The notes beneath the pieces were generated by a model. That model saw only the letters and a list, made by a program, of their open reading frames with translations, did not search any database and was not told the origin of the DNA. From JAIXWP01 sp965247015 (lineage in GTDB: Bacteria; Bacteroidota; Bacteroidia; Flavobacteriales_D; Sanyastnellaceae): a DNA stretch of 64,000 nucleotides. The stretch lies in assembly GCA_965247015.1 (NCBI GenBank), contig CBDFGG010000006.1:310001-374000 (forward strand), given 5' to 3'. Of this stretch, positions 51,849-62,102 are shown in pieces. A program made the translations under genes and the position numbers. Numbering within the stretch: the stretch's first letter is position 1; every line of letters begins with the position of its first letter.

Positions 51849-54401
51849 ATGAGAAGAACACTACTCTCTCTTGTACTTGCATTCTATTTTCTCAGTGCGT
51901 GGGCTCAACACCCTATCCCGGCTTGGATTTCTGGCGATGAAACTATAGAGGTTTTAAATGTCCCACAGACATACACCCTTGCAGCGACCGACAGCGCGAT
52001 ACTATTTGGTGGTGATTTTGATTCCGTTGATAATCTTGTTACTTCCAATCTCGCTTGGTTTAATGGTGAAGAAATCACATCATTTTCACCACCTTTAATT
52101 GAAACCAATGCTGCCGTTTTCAATATTGTCGATGTATCACCTCACATCATTGTATGCGGTCGTTTGATTTCGCACAATGGCGCTGCGCGCTTGATAAATG
52201 GACAGTGGGAAGCTTTTGGAATTCCTAACGTAAGCATCATTCAAAATATCCACGAGTCATCCAGCGGCTACTACTCACTGATTGGAAATGATATTTTTCA
52301 CCGCGCTGATAACACATGGGAAACGCTGCCCTCTGTGCCTGAAATGGAGTTTACAGATATAGAGATATTCAACGATGAATTATATGCCGTTGCGGATAGT
52401 AATTTATTTATATGGAATAATTTTTCTTGGATAAATTTTGGAGGTGCTGCACATCGGTATATCCAAATCTCTGAAGCGAATAATCGTTTTTTCGCGGTAG
52501 CAAGACCAATCAATGCTGTCAATAATTCAACCTATTTAATTGAGTATTCGAATTCAGGTACAAATGAAGAAATTTTGACTTGGGAAACTAGTGCTATGAA
52601 AGGAGAAGTGAGATATGCGGGTGGTCAGTACTACCTGTATGAACATGGTAATCAAAACCTCACTTTGCCAACGGGTTTCATTTTCCCTATTGGAGATTGT
52701 AATCAGGAATCTTACAACGGTGGTATCACCAATGAAGTTGAATTTAATGGTTTGAATTACGCGATAATGGTGACTCCGAACAATAGCGGCATATATGTCA
52801 TTCCTCCTACCAATCAATGCAGAAGAATCGAGAATGATTTTATCGTGGCTTATGTAGATGCTTACCCCAAGGCACATACAGAGAGTCCTGATGTCTTTGG
52901 TCCGTCCGGTGTTTTCTATAAGAAAACTGATGGAACTCTAGCCTCTTTATACAAAAGCACTGATCTATGGATTCATGGTGTATCCGATGATACAGAAGCT
53001 GTGATGGCAAATCCCATACATCGCACATCTCGAAATAGTTTCTTCGGACCGCAATGTGATCAGATATCAATCGATTTTCTTTTGAAATATGCGCGATCTT
53101 ACATTGTAACAAAAACACAAATTCAAGAGCATATTCAAAATTTAACTAGTCCAAGCTATACCATCCCGGATGATATCCTGAATTGGCCTGCGCATGGCAA
53201 TTCTTCTAATGGAGAAGGTTATTATTTGGCACCTTTTGTAGATATTGATGGTGACAATGAATATCATCCTGAGCTCGGAGATTATCCTAAAATTCTTGGA
53301 GATATTTCCTCTTTTTATATCATCCATGACGGTCACAACATTCGATTCCCCAGATACCTTGATGGCGAAGGAATTCTGCCTCATTCTTTAGGTTTGGAAT
53401 TTCACATATTTCAATACCTCTTTTTAGAAGGACCTATTGAATTGCAGAAAACACTATTTACACAAACGAAAATCATCAATCGTTCGAGTGAAGACTATAC
53501 ACTTAAATTAGCAAGTGTCACTAACTATAACACCGGTCGATGGAATACTGCAGGGCTTGCTACTAAAGCGACATTGAATGCCACCTATGCGTACAGCAAT
53601 GATGTTTCGAACCCATTGTATGACTTCCCTCTCGACTTTGGAGATTACGGAGGAGCAGTAGCACATGTGAGCCTTAACCTTCCTTTGACAAGCTCTATAA
53701 ACATCAACGACAACCTTGGCACAGTTGGCAGGGTTCCAGTAATCGAAGAGGAATATGTGCATTTTATGAATGGACGGTGGAAGGATGGAGAACAATTAAA
53801 CTATGGAGAGCAAGGGCGATATAATCCCGATAATGGTGATCCAACTCCTACCTCTTTCGTTTACCCAAGCGATCCATGGGATAGTTCAAGTGATGCTTGG
53901 ACCAATCTTTCAAACTACCACAGCGAAAATTATAATATGATTGCAGGACATGCTTCGATCACATTAAATGCAGAAGAATCTTTTTGTTATAATGAAGCAT
54001 TTGTTGCAACACAATCAACCGTTGCTCAAGCAGAAGATCCTTACAATGCTGTTTCAACCTTATTCGCTTCTATTCCTATTGTCCAAGAATATTTCAATAC
54101 CAATATTGAAACATGTGTTCCATCGGTGTCTACAAACACTTCCGAGTTCAATATCTCCAATAATACTTTATCGGTTTATCCCAATCCTACAAATAGCAAC
54201 GTGATGGTACGAATGAGTCAAAATCTTCCTACCGAAAGCACCATTAATATTTATAATTCTCTCGGACAAATCGTCGACTCCAAAATTCTCCCTCCTTATT
54301 CAAGTCTTCTGTACATAGATGTATCGCACTATCAAAGCGGCATGTACATTCTCCAACACAACGAGCAGAAGAAAAAACTTACAGTGACAAACTTCAAATG
54401 A
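51849..54401 (+). CDS. Large secreted T9SS protein
   Basis: An 850-residue protein: signal peptide (~1-19), a long beta-rich body and a type A sorting domain (LSVYPNPTNSNVMVRM...YQSGMYILQH...KKLTVTNFK). The N-terminal half has propeller-like spacing; the rest resembles extracellular repeats of unknown role. It stands alone between two mosaic repeats. Confidence 0.85.
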   Translation: MRRTLLSLVLAFYFLSAWAQHPIPAWISGDETIEVLNVPQTYTLAATDSAILFGGDFDSVDNLVTSNLAWFNGEEITSFSPPLIETNAAVFNIVDVSPHIIVCGRLISHNGAARLINGQWEAFGIPNVSIIQNIHESSSGYYSLIGNDIFHRADNTWETLPSVPEMEFTDIEIFNDELYAVADSNLFIWNNFSWINFGGAAHRYIQISEANNRFFAVARPINAVNNSTYLIEYSNSGTNEEILTWETSAMKGEVRYAGGQYYLYEHGNQNLTLPTGFIFPIGDCNQESYNGGITNEVEFNGLNYAIMVTPNNSGIYVIPPTNQCRRIENDFIVAYVDAYPKAHTESPDVFGPSGVFYKKTDGTLASLYKSTDLWIHGVSDDTEAVMANPIHRTSRNSFFGPQCDQISIDFLLKYARSYIVTKTQIQEHIQNLTSPSYTIPDDILNWPAHGNSSNGEGYYLAPFVDIDGDNEYHPELGDYPKILGDISSFYIIHDGHNIRFPRYLDGEGILPHSLGLEFHIFQYLFLEGPIELQKTLFTQTKIINRSSEDYTLKLASVTNYNTGRWNTAGLATKATLNATYAYSNDVSNPLYDFPLDFGDYGGAVAHVSLNLPLTSSININDNLGTVGRVPVIEEEYVHFMNGRWKDGEQLNYGEQGRYNPDNGDPTPTSFVYPSDPWDSSSDAWTNLSNYHSENYNMIAGHASITLNAEESFCYNEAFVATQSTVAQAEDPYNAVSTLFASIPIVQEYFNTNIETCVPSVSTNTSEFNISNNTLSVYPNPTNSNVMVRMSQNLPTESTINIYNSLGQIVDSKILPPYSSLLYIDVSHYQSGMYILQHNEQKKKLTVTNFK

Positions 54402-54600
54402 TCTCGGCAAAGCCGAGAACAAATTAAGAACGACCAACTAGCAAAATAGAAAAAGCGAATGTACATGAGCGGCACAGCCCAAACAGAACCCTTCGCGAAG
54501 CGAAACCCGACAGCGCAGCTACCCGCCACGAGCGCAGCGAGTACCCGTCAGCGTAGCTACGTGACACCGAGCGCAGCGAGGTCCAAGGTGACTGTTGTCA
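54402..54600. repeat. Intergenic mosaic repeat, copy 2
   Basis: CTCGGCAAAGCCGAGA, CCTTCGCGAAGCGAAACC, GACAGCGCAGCTACCCG and GAGCGCAGCGAGTACCCG, as in copy 1 but with a different lead. Confidence 0.85.
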
Positions 54601-54656
54601 CGGAGATTGGGGATGGTGAGGGTTAGGTTTGTCAGACAAATTGTTTTGACACCGCC

Positions 54657-56258
54657 ATGAAACCAATTACCACACTACTATTTCTTGTGATTTCCTATTT
54701 TTCACTAGCACAATCCTCCCCTTTTGAAATTTATATCGAACCATTTACTATCCCCAATCTTGGAGGACTGCAGTCCTATGCCCATGGACAAGCTGATAAT
54801 AAATGGTTAGTAATTGGAGGAAGACTAGATGGTTTGCATCGAAGACAACCTTTTGCAGCTTTTGACATTGCTGGAAATAACAATCAAATAATCGTCATTG
54901 ATCCAATCAATGAAAATGTTTGGTCGGCTAATATTTCATCGCTCCCTTTGGAAATACAAGAGCAATTGAGTTCTACAAATATGGAGTATTATCAAGAAGG
55001 TAATATTCTATATCTGCTAGGAGGTTATGGATACGATAATGCAAGCAACTCTAAGATGACATTTCCTTACATGACAGCGGTCAATGTTTCTGAGTTGATA
55101 GATGCTATTGTAAGCAATGGGGATATTACTGGATATTTCCGACAAATTTCTGATGAGAAGTTTGCTGTGACGGGAGGGCATCTTGAAAAAGTGAACAATA
55201 CTTTTTATTTAGTTGGTGGCAATCGATTTGATGGCAACTACAACCCGATGGGTAATCCAACATATACCCAAGTGTATACAGACGCGATACGAAAGTTTGA
55301 CATCACAGATGATGGTTCAAATATCTCTATTTCTCATTACCCCGAAATAGTAGACACAGAATATCTGCATCGTCGCGACTACAATGCAGTGCCGCAAATT
55401 TTACCTAATGGAGAGCAGGGAATCACAGCCTTTTCGGGAGTTTTTCAGCCAGATATCGATGTCCCATTTTTACATAGTATAAATATTGATGAAAATGGTT
55501 ATTTAATGAATGAGAATTTTACTCAGTACTACAATCATTACCACTGTCCCGTATTACCGATGTATTCAGAGCAAAGCAATGAAATGCATAATGTATTTTT
55601 TGGAGGAATTGCTCAATACTACGAAGAAAATGGCAACGTGATTCAGGATGATAACATTCCATTTGTAAAAACCATTGCACGTGTTTCGAGAGACGCAAGC
55701 GGACAAATGACAGAGTATAAACTTCCCATCGAAATGCCCGATTTCTTAGGTGCAGGATCTGATTTTATTTTATTAAATGATGTTCCCCATTTCCAAAACA
55801 ATGTCATACAATTTGATCAACTCACACAAGACAGTACACTCGTAGGCTTTATATATGGGGGGATTGCGAGTACTGATAAGAATATTTTCTTTACAAATAC
55901 AGGAACTCAAAGTGAGGCTAGCAATATTATTTTCAGGGTTTATGTCATCAAAGAAAACACCTCTTCAATAGATGATTTAAATATGGAAAGTATTAATTCA
56001 CTTTCCGTTCAAATTTATCCCAACCCATCAGCCGAAGGTTTTAGTGTGAATTTTCTCCTAAAAGAAACTAGTGATGTTAAATTACTGATTCATTCTAGTG
56101 ATGGGAAATTGGTTTACAAAAAAGAAATTAATCAGCTTCCCAATGGTAAGCACATTCTCACTCCCACCAATCTTCCCCATTTACCAGCAGATACCTACAC
56201 CATCACTCTTCAAACAAACAATCAGCGCAGTGTGCAAAAACTAATTACGAAGGACTAG
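54657..56258 (+). CDS. Secreted T9SS protein with kelch-like repeats
   Basis: A 533-residue protein: signal peptide (~1-18), GG-containing beta blades (WLVIGGRLDG, LYLLGGYGYD, FYLVGGNRFDG, GFIYGG) typical of kelch-type propellers, and a type A sorting domain (VQIYPNPSAEGFSVNF...ADTYTITLQT). Surface exposed; ligand unknown. Confidence 0.85.
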   Translation: MKPITTLLFLVISYFSLAQSSPFEIYIEPFTIPNLGGLQSYAHGQADNKWLVIGGRLDGLHRRQPFAAFDIAGNNNQIIVIDPINENVWSANISSLPLEIQEQLSSTNMEYYQEGNILYLLGGYGYDNASNSKMTFPYMTAVNVSELIDAIVSNGDITGYFRQISDEKFAVTGGHLEKVNNTFYLVGGNRFDGNYNPMGNPTYTQVYTDAIRKFDITDDGSNISISHYPEIVDTEYLHRRDYNAVPQILPNGEQGITAFSGVFQPDIDVPFLHSINIDENGYLMNENFTQYYNHYHCPVLPMYSEQSNEMHNVFFGGIAQYYEENGNVIQDDNIPFVKTIARVSRDASGQMTEYKLPIEMPDFLGAGSDFILLNDVPHFQNNVIQFDQLTQDSTLVGFIYGGIASTDKNIFFTNTGTQSEASNIIFRVYVIKENTSSIDDLNMESINSLSVQIYPNPSAEGFSVNFLLKETSDVKLLIHSSDGKLVYKKEINQLPNGKHILTPTNLPHLPADTYTITLQTNNQRSVQKLITKD

Positions 56259-56505
56259 AGACAAATGACAAGTGACAAGTGACAAGTGACAAATGACAAA
56301 TGACAAATGATCTCGGCAAAGCCGAGAACAAACTTGTGCAAGAACTACCGACTAGTAAGACAGAAAAAAGCGAATGCACATGAGCGGCACAGCCCAAACA
56401 GAACCCTTCGCGAAGCGAAACCCGACAGCGCAGCTACCCGCCAAGAGCGCAGCGAGTACCCGGCAGCGTAGCTACCCGACTCTCGGCGAAGCCGAGAACA
56501 GTTTG
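56259..56505. repeat. Intergenic repeats: TGACAA(A/G) array and mosaic copy 3
   Basis: About seven TGACAAA/TGACAAG units (56265-56310), then the CTCGGCAAAGCCGAGA hairpin and the same modules as copies 1 and 2. The stop codon and last codons of the blh gene (minus strand, from 56472) lie in the final hairpin CTCTCGGCGAAGCCGAGA. Confidence 0.85.
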
Positions 56506-57350
56506 TGCATGACGAGGGTGTGGGGGAGACTGATGGCAGAGATTACCATGAATAGCGCCGCGTATATAAAGTCCATCGACAACTCCGTTTGTTGTGAGAA
56601 CATGATAAGTGCGATGCAAAATAGAATCGTGATCAGCACATATGGTAACGAAAGCTTGATCACCGAAATCATTGAGATCTTCAATGACTCTTTGATCAGT
56701 ACCAACGATGGCCAGCTGTGAATGATGAAATAGTAAATCCCAAAACTCTGTATCAACGGTAAAAATTGACTTACTCCAACCAAGGCTACTCTTATGAACC
56801 AGCGTGATCGATATTGGCTTTTTGCCCCTTGAAATACATAGAGTCCCCATGTAATGAAAGAAATAAATCCTGCATTGGCAGACCATGTCAAGTCAATGGA
56901 TGCAAGGTTAACGCCGAGCATGTGCTCCAATATCTGCGATACTTCATTAGCATGAAATAATAAATAGACGCTTAATAAAAGAACGCCATAAATAATCTGA
57001 TGGAATATCCCCTTGTGCTTGGTCAGTTGAAGATCTAATTCACCGAAGTGAAAAGATGAATAGACGATAAAGAAGAGTAGGATAAAAAAAGAACTCCAAA
57101 ACCAAAGTGCCACGATGACTAAACTAATGGCAACATATCCAACAATAATTTTGGACAGACTTGCTTTTGGAAACTGATATCGAATCAAATGCGCGTCTAG
57201 CGCGCCATGTGTAAGACCAGGAAAGATAAATCCTGCTACAATTAATGCTTGAGAAATAAATTCTCTATCAGGAATAAAATAATGAATGCACAGCATTACG
57301 AGCAATGCAAGTATTGCAATCCATTCGTAGTATTTTACTGATGTATTCAA
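56472..57350 (-). CDS. blh: Blh beta-carotene 15,15'-dioxygenase
   Basis: A 292-residue membrane enzyme that cleaves beta-carotene to retinal for rhodopsin. Metal-binding His motifs: FPGLTHGALDAHL, SSFHFGELD, IIHSWPSL and SLPHTLVMH, in seven to eight membrane helices. It lies just downstream of the proteorhodopsin gene on the same strand, the usual pairing. The C-terminal FSASPRVG is encoded by a mosaic repeat, so the native end may have been replaced. Confidence 0.93.
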   Translation of the reverse strand: MNTSVKYYEWIAILALLVMLCIHYFIPDREFISQALIVAGFIFPGLTHGALDAHLIRYQFPKASLSKIIVGYVAISLVIVALWFWSSFFILLFFIVYSSFHFGELDLQLTKHKGIFHQIIYGVLLLSVYLLFHANEVSQILEHMLGVNLASIDLTWSANAGFISFITWGLYVFQGAKSQYRSRWFIRVALVGVSQFLPLIQSFGIYYFIIHSWPSLVLIKESLKISMISVIKLSLPYVLITILFCIALIMFSQQTELSMDFIYAALFMVISAISLPHTLVMHKLFSASPRVG

Positions 57351-57361
57351 AGTGGTGATGT

Positions 57362-57399
57362 AAAAGAAAAAAAGGGCACTCAGTATTCACTGAGTACCC
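57362..57399 (-). terminator. Terminator between proteorhodopsin and blh
   Basis: On the minus strand GGGTACTCAGT pairs with ACTGAGTGCCC (one mismatch) and is followed by seven T. It should end or reduce read-through from the rhodopsin gene into blh. Confidence 0.75.
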
Positions 57400-57409
57400 T
57401 TCAACAACC

Positions 57410-58132
57410 TTATGCTTCTTTACGAGAAAGAGCATAAATCACTAATCCAAATCCGATTTTGTTAATGGCGTCACCGATGTTGTAAACGATGTCCATTGCA
57501 TGAGAAGCTGCTGCTGGATCTGCAACTAATTGCATTCCGAACAAGCCACCTTTTGTACCAAGTACATAACCTAGTGGATAGATTGCCCATCCAACAAGTA
57601 CGAACCAACCCAATGCTTTCACTGCAGAGTTTACCGCAGGACTGCTTGTGCTAGCAAGGCTTTTCACTTCACCGAACCATACTAGGTATACGATGTAGAA
57701 ATAAGCGATACCGCTGATGGCACCCCAAACCCAGCTCTGTGTTTCCATTGGATAAATTGCTTCGCCCACATAACCTGTGATAAGCATTACCAATGAAGCA
57801 AAGATTAATTTCCAAAGAAGCGTGATTTTCGCACCTGCTTTCTTTGTGATGAGATAAAACTCAACGCACATCAATGGCACAGTAAGAATCCAGTCTACAT
57901 ATCTAAAGAATGTAGGTGAATCTCCTGTTTCGAGATTGTAGCCGCGCATGTAATAATAGTGCACTGCTGCGATGAATGTAATAAGACCTGATACCAATAC
58001 AGAGGTTCTCCATTTAGGACTCGTATTGTTTAATTCGAAGAAAAAGAAAACGGCCGCTGCCATCATGGCCATCGTACCGATAAAGAATGTAAAAGCAACG
58101 TAATTGTCCGCTGCCACTTTCATGTGTTCCAT
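57410..58132 (-). CDS. Proteorhodopsin, green-tuned proton pump type
   Basis: A 240-residue, seven-helix retinal protein. Helix C reads RYVDWILTVPLMCVE: D80, T84 and E91 form the DTE set of outward proton pumps, and M88 sits at the tuning position (105 in the standard numbering), as in green-absorbing flavobacterial types. H58 matches the His that pairs with the primary acceptor and K225 (DAINKIG) holds retinal. It pumps protons in light and gives energy to the cell. Paired with blh. Confidence 0.96.
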   Translation of the reverse strand: MEHMKVAADNYVAFTFFIGTMAMMAAAVFFFFELNNTSPKWRTSVLVSGLITFIAAVHYYYMRGYNLETGDSPTFFRYVDWILTVPLMCVEFYLITKKAGAKITLLWKLIFASLVMLITGYVGEAIYPMETQSWVWGAISGIAYFYIVYLVWFGEVKSLASTSSPAVNSAVKALGWFVLVGWAIYPLGYVLGTKGGLFGMQLVADPAAASHAMDIVYNIGDAINKIGFGLVIYALSRKEA

Positions 58133-58389
58133 AGTTGTTGATTTTAATGGTTTGTTAAAGTTGACGTCATAACAACTAGTAGCTCATCACAAAGTTCTCG
58201 AACCAAACGCGCAACCTGCTTATTTTCAGTTATTTAAAATAAAAAGCAGCATAACCCCCGCCTCCACCGAATGTTCATTCGGTGAGTTCAGTTTTATTCA
58301 ACTAAATACTTAGCATTCTAAAATTGAGAATCATTGATAAAAAGAAGAGGCATGAATGGCAGGAGAAAATTGTAGTGAAAAAAGACCAG
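58133..58389. other. Upstream region of the proteorhodopsin gene
   Basis: About 250 bp with no gene. It must hold the rhodopsin promoter; I see no clean TAnnTTTG box on the minus strand. Two gene-free flanks (this and the repeat that follows) make a 586-bp gap. Confidence 0.45.
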
Positions 58390-58660
58390 AAAAAAATGAC
58401 AAATGACAAATGACAAATGACAAGTGACAAATGACAAATGACAAGTGACAAATGACAAATTAGTTACTAGTGACTAACGACTAGTTACTAGAGTAGTGAC
58501 TAGTAAGACAGAAAAGCTCATAAGCCTTGGGCAAGAATTGCCCAAACAGAACCCTTCGCGCAGCGAAACCCGTCAGCGAAGCTACCAGTCACCGAAGGTA
58601 CCCGTCAGCGAAGCTACCAGTCACCGAAGGTACCCGGCTCTCGGCGCAGCCGAGGTCATT
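58390..58660. repeat. Intergenic repeats: TGACAA(A/G) array and mosaic copy 4
   Basis: TGACAAATGACAAG-type units (58395-58460), a GTTACTAGTGACTAACGACT module that also occurs near 51580, then CCTTCGCGCAGCGAAACC, CAGCGAAGCTACCAGTCACC twice and CTCTCGGCGCAGCCGAGG. Base changes keep the hairpins paired. Confidence 0.85.
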
Positions 58661-58718
58661 TGTGTAATTTGAGGATGTCGATTGTCATAGAGGTATAGAA
58701 CATGAAAACACCTATACC

Positions 58719-60482
58719 ATGAGACAGAGCCAACTTCTTCTAACTCTTTATTTCGGGTTTACATTTTGCCAAAACACATTTGGGCAGTATCTATCACCAC
58801 AGTGGGCTACGGCTTGGGAAAACCCCTCGCCTGCTTCTGAAAATATTCCATTGAATCAAGCTGGGATATCAGACTTCAGTATTCTACCGAACGGTAATAT
58901 TGCCAGTTTAGGTACCACCTACTTCTATCCTCAGAACAATACCACTTCAGTGCCCCAAACTAGTGTGACACTTTATGACACTGAAGGAAACACGATCTGG
59001 AACAATTATTTTGAAGGAAATATTCTCGCCACTGCAATTGCAACCGATCAATTTGGAAACATTCTTATCGCGGGTAATATGCAAGGAGAAGTAAACTTTA
59101 CGCCTGAAGATTCATATATCGATTTTGAATTCTATCATGAACTCAGCGCTGCATTTGTGCTAAAGCTCAACAACCAAGGAGATCCAATGTGGATTAGGAA
59201 ATGGCTAGTAGCTGCGAATGCACCTTCTTATTCTGAGTATCATATTTCTCATATGGAAATAAATGCAAGTAATGAAATCATCATCGGTGGTCATAATTCA
59301 GGTTCCACTTACTTCGAATCTATACCTGAATTTAACTTTGAAAATTTGAATGGCAGCAATAATACATTCTTGGCAAAACTTGATTACTTAGGCTATATCA
59401 ACTGGCATCTTACATATCCAAATATGGGTATGTACACCCTAGATTTAAACATTCAATCAAATCAAGACATCATTGTCACACATGTTGGGTCAATTCACAG
59501 AGTTAGTAGCGAGGCAAGTCCTATTTGGACGAAACAGTTCGAATCTTCAGCAGGACTGTTTCCTCAATCTTTAAGTTGTCCGATCGCAACCGATCAAAAC
59601 GGTGATATTTACTTTGCTTTCGAATCATGGAGTAACGGCATTATCATGTACAATAGCTCTGAGTTACCCATTTCTAACTTGAACGAAGACTATTCCTATA
59701 ATATCCTTGTAAAGGTAAACGCACTAGGTGAGCTTATTTGGGCAAAACCATTTCAAGCAATTGATTATAACAATTCATATCATGACAATGGAATTGATAT
59801 TCGCGATCTAGAAATTATTGATGAAAAATTAGTGGTGTTTTTAAATCATGCGGGCACATTAGACGTCGATCCATCAGAGGCCATTCTTAACATGCAAGGC
59901 GGTGAATTCATTAACAAAAACTTGCTTGTTTTTCTAAACAGCGAAGGGGAACTTTTCGAAGCTACAGAATTGCCCGGTATATGGGGATTCTGTTCGAGTA
60001 ACAATCTAGAACCTTATGATGATGGTTCACTGATTAGTGTGCAATCATGTTCTCCAGGTCTTAATAATTTTAACCCTTATACCGGACCACCGTTTGAATT
60101 ATTTCAGGATGAGGAAACCTCTGTATTGGTAAAATACCAAGTAGGTAGCATAGATCCTTTCTTAGCGTCTCTATCCGTGGACAACTCAATTGTTTTAAGC
60201 GAAAACACGACTGAATCATTAGTTGAACCAAGTGAACCAATAGTTCTACTAAGTAATGTTCCTGAGAATGACTTCATTCAAGTCTATCCTAATCCATCCC
60301 GAGGTATATTCGTTTTATCCCATGAGATAAAAGACTTTGTTGTTTTAAATATTCAAGGCCAAGAAATATTCAAATCAACTCAGCTCACACGCATGATTGA
60401 TCTAACTGCATTTCCTCATGGTGTGTATATTCTAAAGAATAATAGTGGTAGCTGCACCAGACTTGTAAAATCGCAACAATAA
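58719..60482 (+). CDS. Secreted T9SS protein, propeller-like
   Basis: A 587-residue protein: signal peptide (~1-22), repeated units such as IATDQFGNILIAGNM, INASNEIIIGGHNSG and IATDQNGDIYFAFE, as in SBBP-type beta-propellers, and a type A sorting domain (IQVYPNPSRGIFVLSHE...PHGVYILKN). Probably on the cell surface. The ECF sigma gene is 31 bp downstream. Confidence 0.87.
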   Translation: MRQSQLLLTLYFGFTFCQNTFGQYLSPQWATAWENPSPASENIPLNQAGISDFSILPNGNIASLGTTYFYPQNNTTSVPQTSVTLYDTEGNTIWNNYFEGNILATAIATDQFGNILIAGNMQGEVNFTPEDSYIDFEFYHELSAAFVLKLNNQGDPMWIRKWLVAANAPSYSEYHISHMEINASNEIIIGGHNSGSTYFESIPEFNFENLNGSNNTFLAKLDYLGYINWHLTYPNMGMYTLDLNIQSNQDIIVTHVGSIHRVSSEASPIWTKQFESSAGLFPQSLSCPIATDQNGDIYFAFESWSNGIIMYNSSELPISNLNEDYSYNILVKVNALGELIWAKPFQAIDYNNSYHDNGIDIRDLEIIDEKLVVFLNHAGTLDVDPSEAILNMQGGEFINKNLLVFLNSEGELFEATELPGIWGFCSSNNLEPYDDGSLISVQSCSPGLNNFNPYTGPPFELFQDEETSVLVKYQVGSIDPFLASLSVDNSIVLSENTTESLVEPSEPIVLLSNVPENDFIQVYPNPSRGIFVLSHEIKDFVVLNIQGQEIFKSTQLTRMIDLTAFPHGVYILKNNSGSCTRLVKSQQ

Positions 60483-60513
60483 TTCTGTAAATTTAATTTG
60501 TCAATATATTTAA

Positions 60514-61059
60514 ATGAATAGCTTCAAACACATGACTGATCTGGAATTGCATGCATATTACTGCAAAAGCAATGACGTTGCAGTAGTGTCTGAAATTTAC
60601 CAGCGATACAGCCATATTGTTTTTGGTATTTGTCTTAAATACCTCGGTAACCGCGACGATGCGAAGGATATTACCTTAGAAGTTTTTTCAGATATGCTTG
60701 AAAAATGGAAGATGTCTGAAGTAAAAAACACTCCAGCTTGGCTTCATGTAATTTCTAAAAATAAATGTCTTAATCTACTTCAACGACAAAAGCGTTTTTC
60801 AATATATGTTCAATCCCAACAGCAAGAGAACGAAATTTTTGAAGATGAAAACAACGTAGTGGAGGAGCTTATCCAAGAGATGGGGAATGCAATAGAGGCT
60901 CTTCCCCGTGCCCAACGCACCTGTATTGAGAAGTTCTATTTACAAAAAATGAGTTATAAAGAAATAGCTGATTTATTGAAAATACCAATTGGAGAAGTGA
61001 GATCTAACATTCAGAACGGCAGGAGAAATATTCGTTTACAAATGAAAAAAGTAATATGA
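60514..61059 (+). CDS. ECF-type RNA polymerase sigma factor
   Basis: A 181-residue sigma-70-family factor. Region 2: YLGNRDDAKDITLEVFSDML; region 4: LPRAQRTCIEKFYLQKMSYK, EIADLLKIPIGEVRSNIQNG. The ATG of the next gene overlaps its stop (ATGA), so the next gene product is the likely anti-sigma partner. Confidence 0.93.
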   Translation: MNSFKHMTDLELHAYYCKSNDVAVVSEIYQRYSHIVFGICLKYLGNRDDAKDITLEVFSDMLEKWKMSEVKNTPAWLHVISKNKCLNLLQRQKRFSIYVQSQQQENEIFEDENNVVEELIQEMGNAIEALPRAQRTCIEKFYLQKMSYKEIADLLKIPIGEVRSNIQNGRRNIRLQMKKVI

Positions 61060-61985
61060 TGACATCTACGAAATATCCAACACTAGGTGAATTGGAGCAA
61101 TACCATTTAGGGACATTGCCTGCATCTCGATGTCATGAAATAGAATCGCTCGCGCTCAATGATCCATCACTAGCTGAAGCTATGGAGGGATATGAGGCAG
61201 TACCTTCATTTGAGCCTCTTCCGTCACCTGATCATGTTTTCAAAACCAAAATCCACAGTATTACAGCTACTCATCCAAAAGCATGGTGGTTATTAAATGG
61301 ATGGATTATAGCAATGATTTCAGATGCATTCATCTTTGGAGGGGTCATAGCTTCTTTGATTTATATTGAAGTTCCGGTTTCCGCTTCTACTCCAATTGCT
61401 AACACTCGTGAAGAAACAACACAAAAAAGTATTGTTATTAAAGCAAATGAAACGCCATTACAGCTCAATAAAGAGGTCCAGTTAAATAATGTAGCCACCA
61501 ATGTTGAAAGGCTTGAAAAGGATCCAATGGTCGAAGATAGTAAGGATACAGAAAAAACTGAAATGCCCAGTGAGACCGCATCAAGAACAGTAACAGCCGA
61601 TGAATACAAATATATCGGGGTAGATTTGAAGTATATAGGGAATCATAAAGTACTTGATTACTCAGAAATATTCAAAAACGACTTCCCAGAGATCGAGTCT
61701 TTCATCTTATCTGAAAATAAACAATCATCCGGAGGCCTCAGCTATCTCGACTTTCTAACCAAAGCTCTTGCTTTATATGATGCCAAAGAATTTAATTCTT
61801 GTCGTATCATTTTTAATTGGATGCTATCGGAACATGGCGAAGATGTCAATGCTGAATTTTTCGGTGCAATGACTGCTCATCAATTAGGAGATTATGAAGC
61901 AGCGAAAAATGGATTTCAGCGTGTGCTAAATTCCACCACACCAGTTCATAAAGAGGAAGCAAGAAGAATGATAAGTTCTTATTAG
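61056..61985 (+). CDS. Anti-sigma-like membrane protein with TPR-like end
   Basis: A 309-residue protein. The N-terminal LEQYHLGTLPASRCHEIESL resembles the ZAS-like cytoplasmic part of anti-sigma factors, though without the HxxxCxxC zinc pattern. One membrane segment (~82-104), a Glu/Thr-rich linker and a C-terminal TPR-like helical domain (LYDAKEFNSCRIIFNWML...AHQLGDYEAAKNGFQRVL) follow. It is coupled to the sigma gene. Role as anti-sigma factor is inferred from topology and position. Confidence 0.8.
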   Translation: MMTSTKYPTLGELEQYHLGTLPASRCHEIESLALNDPSLAEAMEGYEAVPSFEPLPSPDHVFKTKIHSITATHPKAWWLLNGWIIAMISDAFIFGGVIASLIYIEVPVSASTPIANTREETTQKSIVIKANETPLQLNKEVQLNNVATNVERLEKDPMVEDSKDTEKTEMPSETASRTVTADEYKYIGVDLKYIGNHKVLDYSEIFKNDFPEIESFILSENKQSSGGLSYLDFLTKALALYDAKEFNSCRIIFNWMLSEHGEDVNAEFFGAMTAHQLGDYEAAKNGFQRVLNSTTPVHKEEARRMISSY

Positions 61986-62060
61986 ATACAAATGACAAGA
62001 GACAAGAGACAAATGACAAGAGTCAAGTCTAATAGGGGTTAAAATACCCTAGTGTGGTGT
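61986..62060. repeat. Short TGACAAG-type repeat
   Basis: Units of ACAAATGACAAGAGACAAG, related to the arrays at 56265 and 58395, in the 117-bp gap before the last gene. Confidence 0.65.
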
Positions 62061-62102
62061 AATAGAGGGGTCTAGGTTTGTCAAACCAAATACACTAATA
62101 CT

